Positions 28,501-40,500 of a DNA stretch of 64,000 bases are shown here, piece by piece. Position numbers and translations under genes: made by a program. Origin of the DNA: Galbula dea (taxonomy: Eukaryota > Chordata > Aves > Piciformes > Galbulidae). The notes under the pieces were generated by a model, which did not search any database, was not told the origin of the DNA, and worked only from the letters and a program-made list of their open reading frames with translations. Each line of letters starts with the position of its first letter. The first letter of the stretch is position 1. Location of the stretch: positions 32,854-96,853 of the forward strand of contig VWZX01005706.1 in the NCBI GenBank assembly GCA_013399015.1. The letters run 5' to 3'.

Positions 28501-31500
28501 TGTGAGGTTAATTATCTCAAGCTGAAGCAACTGTTGTTTAACAAGGAAATTATAATTTGTCACAATAAGCAGTTAGCTAAACCAGCTTAGGGTGGGTTTT
28601 TTTATTTAAGTTTGTTTGAAGAAGGGAAGTAATCTGCTTAAAAATATGGAAGAGCATCACTATCAGACACCACTGCTTCCTTCATCAAAGCACTCGAGTG
28701 CATTCTTAGATCCCCTCCAAAGCCAAGGGCTTTATGCATGTATTGAAAATAAAGAATGTGTGTAACTGCTTTGCTCAATCCCAGCTCAAGATGTGTTTTA
28801 AAAGTTTAAAAAAAGTCAATTTTGCTTCCATGAAGCAAAACTTTATGCTAACCAACATCCTAAAGTAAGCTCCACGCTACAAAATGTGTATGCAAAGCAG
28901 CTCACAAGCCCTTTTTCTTCTTTTGATGGAGACCACTCCACCAAAAATATTCCTGCAGAAAGACCCCAGAGAGTTGGAACCACAGGGGCAGATGTGCTGC
29001 AGTGCCAGGGGCAGGGCAGAGATTTATTTCTCAAGGTTTGGCATTTGCCTACGATCTGTGTAGAAGAAGTGGTGCACAGGATCACTGCTGCTAACTGGGA
29101 TGCTGGGAAAGAACAATCTGTGTTTTAGAAGCACAGTTTCTAGCTAGGAAATGGGAAGAGAGGGTTTGGGTTTTTTTCTTCCCCTTGGTGTGATGTGTTG
29201 CTGTGAATCATAATGCAAATCAAATTATGATTACAATCAACTGAAATGATAGTTATGGGAAAAACTGTAGCAAAAAGCAAAAGTCTCAATATACAGTTAG
29301 AAATACAATATCCCTTTAAAAAAAAAAAAACCAAAACAAAACACCAAACCACATGGTCAGAGTCTTAGGAACAATGAGAGAAGCAATTTGTCAAGCCTGA
29401 GGATAAAGAAAGGTTCACAATTTTGTAGAACTTTAGGAAAATTAGAGAGGCTGTTTTTCTTTTTTTTTTTTAAAAAGGGATACTGCATCTTTCAAACATG
29501 TCAAATAGTTAAGGCACCCGGATTCTACTTACAGATAGTAGGAGTAAGAATAGTAGCTCCTCCTGGCAAGCAAATCACAGACAGTGGAAAAAGAGAAGCA
29601 ATGGTGAATGAAAAGCGTGACTCTGTCACATTCAATAAAGCAGAGAAATGTGTGTTTCAAAACCAAAAAAAACCAACCAAAAACAAACCAAAAAAAAAGA
29701 AAAGCAAACAAAAAGCTGAAAAAATCATGTTCCTTTGGTTAGCATTTCAACTTGCTCATGCACAAACTAGCCTTACTTTGCCATGCAGTCAAAGAAAAAA
29801 GAAGACAGTAGCATATAAAAATGATTTTTGTTTTGTTTGTTTGTTTTTTTGTTTTCCACTGCAAATGAATTGAAAATTAAATGGATTGTGCATTTTCAAC
29901 ATGCAGTTCAGCATAAGATAATGGTTGACCACCTAGATGCCATGACAAATGGACAGCTGTGTACAAATCTTGGGCTGTAGATATGCTTTCAACTTTGCAG
30001 GGGGGGCAGAAACTAAAGCTTGCACTGGTAGATACATTGAATCAGAAGTGTCCTGTGGTTCCTTTAACATCTTTACTGGTACACAGATGTATCTGTATGC
30101 ACACTTTATGTAGCTATATGAGTACACACACCTTAAGGAATGCAGGTTTATGGCAGGGGTGTGTGTGTACTGACATATATACCACAAGGTTCCTGTATGC
30201 AAAACAGAAGCTTTCTGCTGGACAAAAAATATATATATATAGAAATCAAAATCTGAACAATTGGAAATGCTGCTGTGAGTCATGCTAAGCATGAAAAACA
30301 TGGAAGGTAAACAAATGGAAGGAGATGAAGGACATTTTGGAGCTAGTCCAACCATGACTTTGAAAATAAAAGACGGTGTTGCTTGTGAAAGATGCAGTAT
30401 CCCTTTTCTTAGCTGGTTTTAATACGCCAGTAAAAACTCTGGAAGAGCTTCAGTCAGGACAACTTTAAACCAATTTGCAGGAAAATGGCCAGGCAAAGCC
30501 TAACAACATCTCAAGCTCATGAACAAAAACCGTGGAGGCCTCTGTTTTTCAGTCCAATGTCATGCTGCATTGAATGGGGTTGCGATAGCGGTGGCTGCAC
30601 ATACAACTTAATAAAGCACTGAAAATGCAGAGAGCATTGTCTCAGTTGGCTTTTTTTCCATGGAACAAGCTGTGCTCAATTCAGGTATCAAAAGGGATAC
30701 TACATAAAGGATCACTGAATATGTACACTACAAGAAGGTGAGTCAAACAGATTGGGTTTGGGTCCCACCACAACTAAGGGAAGTGTGTTTATGTGCCTGT
30801 CCATGTGTTAGGGTTTTTACAGCTTCATTATAGGAGTTGCCCTAATTCACTAGAAAGACTGAATTAACTCAGGTTTTCTATGTTTTTAGACCTAGACTAA
30901 AGCTGGTATGACCCTGGCCACCATCCCTAAGCAGGGGGAGGGAATGGCACACCTCTAACATATGCGAGAGACAACCAATTAAACTATCACCATGAAAAAC
31001 TGCCAAACATTAAGGATCCATTAAACAGGTTCATTTCTCCCCTGTTTTGAATACAAAATAGCACAGGAGTTTGGAAATGTTAATGTGCTTTAAAATGATG
31101 ATCAAGTATCATTCCTAAGAGGGGACTGACTTCACAGGTTGAGAAAAGGGAAAGAGAGAGAAGGGGAAATTCTATCAGATCACTTCATGGACACGATTAG
31201 CTGACTTTTAGCAAACAATTCAACAGGGAAAGGATGAGTCTAAAAGGACTCTGAATGCAAGAGGTAAAAAGGATAGGAAAATGAACACAGTGAAATTTAA
31301 ACTTGTTGGGTTTTGTTACCTACAAAACTAGTCAATCCCACCTGGAAGTGACTGGCAATATCTAGTGGCAGACAGCCTCTCTCTCTCACTCACACACACA
31401 GAGAGTCTCTGTTATACACCAGGGGAATCACTGCAACGTGCACAGAGAAGATGATACTCCCCAGCACATACCTTGGAATAAAGCTAGGCAATAAAGATTT

Positions 31501-34500
31501 CTGCCTTGAAAGCTGAAAACCAACTACTTTTGTGTGTTTTCCACATGAAAGAAAATTGGCTGACTCTATGTCTTTTGGGTTTGTTTGCATAGGATGAGCT
31601 GGAGACCCTTTGCATATGTGTTCATTCTCAACCACAGAGGTAAACAACAGAGAAAAGTAAAAGCACTTTGGGAGGGGGGGGAAAAGAAAAATCACATATG
31701 TGGCTAACTAACATGGAACACTATAAGCATACCTAATGTTTCTAATGCAGACGTTTCTTCTCCAAGTTATATATCTCCAGGGGTAATTGTAAAGAGGCAA
31801 TAAATTAAAACAAAAAATCTAAGGCAAGCCAGTCATTAGAACACACAGAATGATCTCAGGTACAACTGTCATTTCTTTCTTTTTTTTTTTTTTTTCCTCC
31901 CTTAATCTTGAAAAATAACAGCAAGCTGCATTTGAGAGGAACATTGGCAACAGTTCCAAATACACTTTTCATTCAGACCTTCTGCAAAAGGCAAGGGGAT
32001 GCAATGCACACACCACGGGAAGACAAAGGTCTCATTCTACGCGAGAGCAATCAGCTTGTGCCCTGGGGAGGAGATCCACCAGGGAGGGGGTGCACAGAAG
32101 GAGAGGAATTGGTTTCCATGCTGTAACTCTGGATTTATAGAGCTATATTATCAACATCTAGGGCAGGTTAAAAAAGCTGCAACTACAGGGAAGAGACGAC
32201 TTTTAAAAACTGACACAATTAGGGTAGCACAATTTACTCTAGTAGGAGCGTTTGGACGTGGAGTTAGCATTGTCTAAGGCCAGGAGATGGCGATATTGCT
32301 TACTGTCTAAGAAAACACCCCACAAAATGAAAATTAATTCAAATTAATACACTTTCAAACAATTTCATGCACTAAGGACTCGCTAGATAATTTTACAGTG
32401 ATGTGGTGTGACTTTTAAGAAAAAACTCCAGGATTACAAGAGCATAAATAGAGGTATAAAATTACATTCTTTTGCAAGTTGGATAACATACAGATACAAA
32501 TAACTCATTAGAGCTGCATATAGAAAATCACATTGATTAGATGATTACAACATGAAAAGTGCAGTAAATTATTCTTTTTTTTTTCCTTTGCTTTGCTTTG
32601 GTTTTCTTAAAAAAATAAGGTTCTATGAATTTCAATTCCACCCATTTTAATATCCTGTACATTGCTCCAACTGCAACTTAAAGCTACTTGGAAATAAAGA
32701 AATATGAGGAAATGTACATTGAGGAAATCCTTTCTTTAAATCCATCATAAGAATCACAGCAAAACCAACAAGAAGCAGAAAGAACTCAGCCAAAACCCAG
32801 TGGGAGCTACTGGTCCTGAAACTTTTATTTTAGAAGACCTGTGAGTAATACCCATTTAGTTACTGTTTGATAAGGAAAAACAAATAAAAGAGGGATCAGG
32901 ACAGATTATTCTTACCTTTTTTTGACAATCAATATGACAACAAGGAGAAGTAAGATGAAGACCAGAATCCCAGCACTGATTCCTGCTATTTTCACCACTC
33001 GATCTGTTTGTTTAGCTGGATCTGGAATCACCTCAGGTTCCTCTGTTGCTGCTGCTAAATGAATCAAGAAAGAAGTTGCTTAAACACAGCTAGAGACAAG
33101 CAAATCCTAACTGGGGATCATTTCCCAAGATGTGTGTGTTTTAATACAGAAGCCAGAATATAGATACATGCATCATGTGTTTATACAGCTACACATATGG
33201 GTACAGACACATGCTAAATTTCAATCTATATGCCATACATTTGCAGCACCAAGTATATGGCTATATATGTGTGTATACAGGTGCATACATATATATATAT
33301 AACTGCACATATGCAGAAGTGTATATACATCTGGATTTCCAGACAAGTTACTGTACTACAAACCAGAAGACAAAGCAGAGACAATCTAGCAACTAAATCA
33401 CCATTAATTCCTTTAATATTATTTTTTTCAGATATTAAACAGAACATTTATCAGTGACTAGTGAGATTATGTTAATCCACAAACTGCAAATTAAACTCTT
33501 TTTTTCCAAGCTGCATCCTCAACTCTAGTCTTTCTTTCCTTCAGGCAATTTCAGTCCACCTTTGTATATTAATTCACCTTACAGCATCTGGCCTGAAATC
33601 TGCATTCTGCTGGGAGTTTTGATTCTCCAAGTAAGGTCATCTACAAAGCTAAGCCTAAAGTCAGTAGTAGTTTTATTTCTGCAAAACAAATAATAATAAT
33701 AAAAATCACTGTTCTACACAGAGGTGAAACCACTTGGTAACAGCTGAATGGGCTGAGGTTACAGCAGGGAGTTAACCAGAATATATCTGGAATTGCACAG
33801 CCATTCAGTTTGCAACTCTTTGCATCACAGCCTGGAGTACAAAGGATCAGGAACATGAAGTTTTCCAGTCTGGCAAATATATCAAAAAATATAAATAGGT
33901 TTCAGCCAGGGGTAAAATCCCATGAGGTGTTTACTTATAAAATAGGAACCAGCTCTTCAGTTCTCTAGTTCTCACTTTCTAAGGCTGTGGCTTAGCACTT
34001 TGCCTTTCCCCTGCTCACAGGCATGGCTGGGTACATGTGCTGGCTCCCTCTGACCCTTCTTCACTCACTCCTGCAGCAGGTGCCACCTAACCTCTCCCCC
34101 CTCTCACAGCAGCTGCACGTGGAATAGGTACAAGCTGTTGCTACCACGGTGCCTATGTCACTACACAGAAAATGGCCTTTCCTCTCAAACAAGGATGCTT
34201 CTCTACAGATCACCAAAGCAAGCAGAATGAAGAAACAAGGTGAAGCCACAGCACAGAAAGACAATTGCTCCCCTGAAAACCTGCTCCCCTAGGTCAGTGT
34301 AGTCAGTACCAGGGATAAGTGGTATCTAATACTTTCTGGGTTTGACCACGTTATTCAGATGGTTCTTATTTGGGTTCTGTGTGCAGGAACCCATGTTACC
34401 TTTTGAAGGAAGGATCATGCTCTTGTCTAAAATCACTATTACTTCTTTCTGTAACCTCCCCCTCAGCAGTATCTGAGCCACTTACTAACAACTTACTCTC

Positions 34501-37500
34501 AGAACAACCTCCCGACTTAGAAACGTGTTCTCTTCCAGACAGGCAAGAGCTAGGCAGACAGTGAGAGATCTGGCAGTGCTTTAATCATAAAACTTAATCA
34601 TCATCATAAGACTTCATCATCATCATAATCATCTCTCTTCCTTACAGCTTGAACTCTATCTGCTGAGAAATACTAAATGCTTCCTCCTTTGTGTAAACAG
34701 ATGTCTGCATGCACACTTGCATACATAACCTGTGTGGCTCAGTACAAGATATTTTACATTTTCTTTGTATTACATGAGGTTTCTAGGGGTAAGAATCAGG
34801 ATCAGGTAAGTGGTATGTGTATGTGGAACTGTGTACACACAACAGATACTCATACACAGGCTAAAATTCATGCTGGATACACCCATGATGCTGCATAAAG
34901 AGGGGAATGACATTTGAGGTGGAACTGGAAGAGGAAGGTGTTTGAGAGTCTCAATGCTTAAAATGAATCTGCTCCCAGTCTACTGTTAGCTGGGCTGGAT
35001 GTGACAGATAGGAATGAACATCTGATAAGCAGTAGAGCCAAAAGGCCAATCAGTAGAGTCAAAAGACCAATCACAGCTAAAATATAAATGGCTTGATGTG
35101 CCAATGGGGAAAAAATGTCATGTTTGCTGCATGGGTGTGTGGTACTGAGAAACTGAAAGGACATGGGAAAGGTAGAGAGGGGAGCAGACAGGATTGGGAT
35201 AGGCATTGTGTCTGGAATCACCATGAGTACAAGAGGAGCACAGCTGGGTAGCTCTGACCTAGAAAGGCAAGAGCTACTCAAGATGCAGAATAACTAAGGG
35301 TTGAGCAAGAGATTTGGTTGAGTGGATGGAGATTTAAGGCCAAGTCTTTGAGTGATTTCAAAATAGGAATCACAAGGATTGGATGTGACCTGAAGACACA
35401 TTTCAAAAGCTGAAGGCTCAAAACCACATGCAAAAGTAGAGGCTTTGAGCCTTGATCAGGATGGTTGTATTTCCACAGGAGTATTAGTGAGAGGAGAGAG
35501 AGCAGAGGGGAAAGAATGAGGGAACCATCCTAAAGTTGTCAACCAGTGCAAAGTCATTAACAAAGAGTTAACTACATTCCCAGCCCATTCCCCCCCAGCT
35601 GACTACACAGAAGATTATGAGCTATATTGGGAGGAGAACACTGAATTTAGCAACTTATCCACTCATCTTTCTTCTGAACTAACAAGCAGTAACAGTAATC
35701 ATATTCCACAGTCCCACTCACAAAGTTCATAAAGTTACTCAATCTAGTGATTCTGGCTCTGCACATTGCCAATAATAGTCACACAGGAGATGTTTTCCTT
35801 GTTTTCAGACATACTTAAGGACAATATTCAATCAGTTGACTTCCATGATCAATAGCTTAAAGTTCAACTGTGAACAGCACTAAATTAGATTCATTCTGCT
35901 AACACTCTCAGGAGCACTAAAACTCTAAACATAGTCAGGTAGAGTCCTTCTTATCTTCTCACAATCCTCATCTACTGAATTCCTCTTGTATTTTTTTTAT
36001 CAAGCTTTTAATCAAATAGACCTCAAAATCTAACACCCACTTCTAAAACTGAGTCTATGCATGACATTAATACTTAATTCTTGAGGTATACCATAGCATA
36101 AGGAATCCAGTCACAGCACATATTGCTTTCCTGTCTTCTTCCTTCCTTCCAGGGTTCAGAATTTACACACAGCCTTTGAAAATTGTCAGAGAATTTATGA
36201 GACTCAGCACAAAATCTATTCACCTACACCTTCCTAAGGAGGTGGTGTTGGAAGCCAGATAATGATATTCTGCTTGCTCATCCACACAAAATTATTCAAG
36301 CAGAAAACTCTGGTAGGATTTTGCAGGGCTGCTGGGATGGTATCACTTAGAGAAGAGCCAGGCTCCTAATAGACAGCTTTTAAAGCAGAGGTTTTGAACA
36401 AGATTTTATAGGTAACCTTCTCACCAGACCATTTGACTTTCTCAGCATTTTCTGCTGGGTTTCCTTTGTATGAGCTAGGGAAGAAACTCTGTTTTATGCA
36501 TTATTAAAGCTGCTGTTTTATTAGGCTGCCTTTGCTTTGAATGTTAATTCCTGGTTACAGCAGACCCTGGAATTTCTCACAAACTGCTGTTATTGCTGCA
36601 GAGTTTGATATTCAAAACAGCTCTGCTCAAGATCATCTGTTCTCCACCTTTGTTACATGGCTTTCACAAAACCTTCTAATTAAACCCAGGAAGGAGGTTG
36701 GAATGCATTCAACAAAGTAACATCAGGACAGGATCAAATGAAACTGGAGGTCCAGCCAGCTCTGGAGATATGTCAGTCTACCACCTGAGACAAAAGCTCT
36801 TTGAGAAGCTAAGGGAGATTCTCTGATGAATATTTCCTTTCAGATTGGGCTGCCCTGTGGTTTTTTTTTTTAATCATCTTCCCAGAAAGACTCTTCTGGC
36901 TCCAGCAGTTTTGTTTTGTTACTGCTTTGCTAAAATAATAATCATTGGGCAATGAAGGAGATTTTTAGAAGTCTGAAAGTTAATGAATGAATCTGACTTC
37001 AGAGAAGGAAGATCCATACCTCCTTTTAGCTTAACTACATTAAAAACAACCAAACCCAAAGCTCAGCTGATTCTCTTTGATGAAAACACTTGAATGTTCT
37101 TTTGCAGGGGTGAGGGAGAGAAGATCTGCAACTTGATCAACAAACTCTGCACACATGAGGCTTTAACAGATGTCCTCAGGTGACTCTGCTTGGTTCATTG
37201 CTGGCCTCTGCTTAAGATTTTTCTTTTTAAGCTTGAGATACATTTACTGGGGAAGGAATCCCCACAATTGTTCCTCTTCTATGTCTTCCAAAGAGTTCCC
37301 ATCTTGGAGTACAGCTTCTGGGAGATGAAGGCATGTTAGAAATTCATCAGGGCTTGGGTACCTCTATGCTGTTGCTTCCAGGACTCTAAATTACAGCTTT
37401 TAAGGGTAGCATGATGAAAAATTGCATGTGATTATCAACCAAAAATGTGATTCCCTGAGCTGTGCTTTCAAGTGTCAGGTTCATCCCTGTTACCATGGTA

Positions 37501-40500
37501 ACCAGGGGCCAAGGAAAAGAGTAGGCTCTGCTGATGAAAAGGGGGATGCCCAGCATCTCCCACCTCTTCTCCACACCCCTCCCAAGGTGGTGCTCAGACA
37601 AAATCTGCTGCCTCACTTCATGTTGGAACATACTGTCCTCAGGTGTGTCCCTTGCTGTGGGAATGTTGGAGGCATCACAGATGCTATCAGTTATGCCTCA
37701 CAAAGGGAGTCCTCAAGGCTAAACCCCCTCACATGGCAAAAAAACAAGACCCCACTGTTCTGTCTGTGGAAGGTCACTGCTGCAGAAATGCAGTGTTTCA
37801 GGGGCCTCCATGGCTTCTTCTGAAAGGGCTTTTTGATCCCTCTCAAAGGATGGCTTCCATGCAGAAATGAAACACAGCTTCAGGCTAAGTTCTGGTCAGA
37901 TTTGGGATGGTCTAAGACACTGTAGAATTTAAACACATGAAGTCCTACAGGTGGCTCTGCATACAAGTATGGTAATCAGGTAAACAGGTGACCACCTGCT
38001 TCCAGACAATGCAGCAAGATATCCTGAGCTGATGCTATTGGATGCTTTAAAAATGATGAACATGCAGCTTATAAATATTAACATGCATTTTTTACTTCAT
38101 TAAATAAACTAGCACAGCATATCTTGCCACACAATAATGAGAAGGCTACCTGGAAACTCCTATTATATACATTTATATATACATCCTATTATATACATTT
38201 GTTTTTATATATAAATATGTATACTTTTTATATGTATATATGTGTGTGTGTATATCTGTGTGTATATATATGTATATCCATTTATATCTGTACCTGCTTG
38301 GTATTGTTAAGCCCTCACAAGTGAAGATATACCTTGTTTTGCTAAGTCATATCTAATAAGTAAAATCAACCCCATCTTTACTACTTGATCAATCCTCTAA
38401 CTGGTACTCCTTTGGCAGGCAAGTACAAGGAAAACAGAGTTAGGTGAACTAAGTGTCTGCAGCTACCAGGGACTGAAACTAAAATTAATGAGGAAATACT
38501 CTTGCAGTCTTCCAGTGAGAAGCAATTTAAAGTCACAATGACCACTCTGAAAACAGCAATGTCCAGGAATTTATAACCTATTTTGAAAGAGCTGACCTTA
38601 AAAAGATTCACATGAAGGAAGTGCTGAATCCATTTGCCTCTCTTAGCTGTGAAACCTTGGACATGTGCAGGTGAAGAGAGTCAATGCAGGAACAATGCTG
38701 AGAAGACAATGTTCCAGCAACACTCTGCCCTGCTGTCCACAGGTCACATTGAAAGAGCTTTGTGAGAGATTAGTGTCTCCAATGCATTTCTACTACATCT
38801 GCCACTAAGACATACTACTTGCATGTCTACTTTGCAGGCACCTATCTATATTTCATGAGCATGAAGATGCTCAGTGCATCTTATAATCTGGAGGTTGTAC
38901 AGCTCTTGATTTGCAAGTTGTTATCCTCTTGCAACAAACACCTGTTTATGCAGAGATAACTAAACTAGCTTTAAACAAGCTGACTTAATGATGCAATTGT
39001 GTCCCCAGGACACAAGAAGCTCTGGTTGAATGTAGATGGCATCTGTGAGGAGGTATTTTACACAGAGGTGTAAGTTGAAGTTGCACTGTCAGCTTCTAGT
39101 TCAGTTGTTTTAACTGGGACAGGACACAAGATCAAATATGGGCTAATGCTTCTGAAAGGGCACTTCTCAAAGCAAAGAGAAAACTCAAAACCCAGGCAGA
39201 CTAAAGTTTATACAGTGCTAAAACTAGTCTGGAATAGCCCCCATCAGTTATTAGTATCCCAGAGTCTTACTACTGCATGACTGACAACCTCCAGCATTTT
39301 GTTTCCTGTAAAATTTGGTACTTCTTCAAATAAAGTGTAAATATAAGTACCCTGGAAGAATAAAAGATGTTTTGATTCACATGAACTCTATTCATCCACC
39401 TGGAGAACTCTTTTAGGGGATTTCTTCAGTTACTCAATACTTCCTTGACATGATTCAGTGTCACTGAGTTCACCAGGGAACAACACAGGATGTGTTGGTG
39501 TGGAACACCTAGAGCATAGAACTTCCCAGCTCCTTAAAATCTTCCCATCTACAGAGCAGCCACTCTCAGAAAGTTACATGGGTCAAAACCCTTGAAGTTC
39601 TCCTGAGCTCCTTCACACTAATAGGTGTCCAAGCAACTGGTGGTCTGAGAGGATGAGGGAAAGGCAAATATCCTCTTCCAAGCCAACTGGGGATCATCCA
39701 GCTGCACATCACAGCGGGCTGCAAGTACTGTCTCAGCCATTACCCTAATTAGGGCAGTTGCTCCCAAATCTGCTTATCCAGATAGATATGAAAGGTCTTA
39801 CATCAGCACTCTAAGCTAGGCCACCTGGTTTTGCACTGAAACATCACAGAAGTGGTGCTTATCTACCCCAACCTCCCAGCTGTGATGAGAGGGCAGCAGC
39901 CTTTAGCTTACTGAAACCTCTGACATCTTCCCCTATACCAACCATTTGCAACACAAACATGTTACCTAAGCCTTCAACCCTGTGGAAGAAGTCACAAGCC
40001 TGTTTACAGGCTTGTTTACTCCATCTGACATCTAGACACACAGCAGTAATGGCACTGCAACCACACACAGCTAATGCAGTGACAACTGCACAGGAAAACC
40101 ACGTCAATGTTCACAGCTCTTGCCATTGACTACTGAGTTCAGCTCAGGACCTGTAATGACACTAAAAGCCTTTCATACTGTCATTGCCTCTCTTTCTACA
40201 TAGCCCTAGGTCACTAATATTTAACTAAAATTTCAAGCAGGAGGAAGAGGTGGCAGTCCTGCAGCCAAGGGAGCCTAAAAGAAAGACAGGGACAAGAAGA
40301 AAGATGGGGACAGTCTTTTTAGCAGGGCTTGTGGCCTCAGGACAAGGAGGAATGGTTTTAAACTGAAGAGGGGAGATATAGACTAGATGGCAGAAGAAAC
40401 TGTTTAGACTGAGGGTGGTGAAACACTGGCACAGGTTGCCTAGAGAAGTTGTAGATGCCCCATCCCTTGAAATATTCCAGGTCAGGTGGGATGGGGCACT

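Larger units (their letters stand above)
26044..32915 (-). other. PTPRK intron between juxtamembrane and membrane exons
   Basis: A 6.9-kb intron free of any CR1 I can recognise, unlike the rest of the window. It holds a pyrimidine-rich tract (28284-28320), A/C-rich and T-rich runs (29455-29472, 29657-29715, 29829-29857), a perfect 22-nt inverted repeat (29473-29494 and 30386-30407), a short TA run at 30228-30241 and a CT/CA run at 31377-31402. Confidence 0.65.

Noticed and set aside
29388..29873. Longest open frame of the window, 161 codons, plus strand
   Set aside because: Composition is Phe/Lys-rich because it runs through T-rich and A/C-rich low-complexity tracts. No domain, no splice partner, and it lies within a PTPRK intron.
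34583..34633. Spaced repeats that might suggest a CRISPR-like array
   Set aside because: It is an ATC triplet microsatellite in a vertebrate intron; there are no unique spacers of constant size.
37422..37823. 133-codon plus-strand frame
   Set aside because: Checked as a possible processed pseudogene or extra exon. No recognisable protein words, and no poly-A or target duplication.
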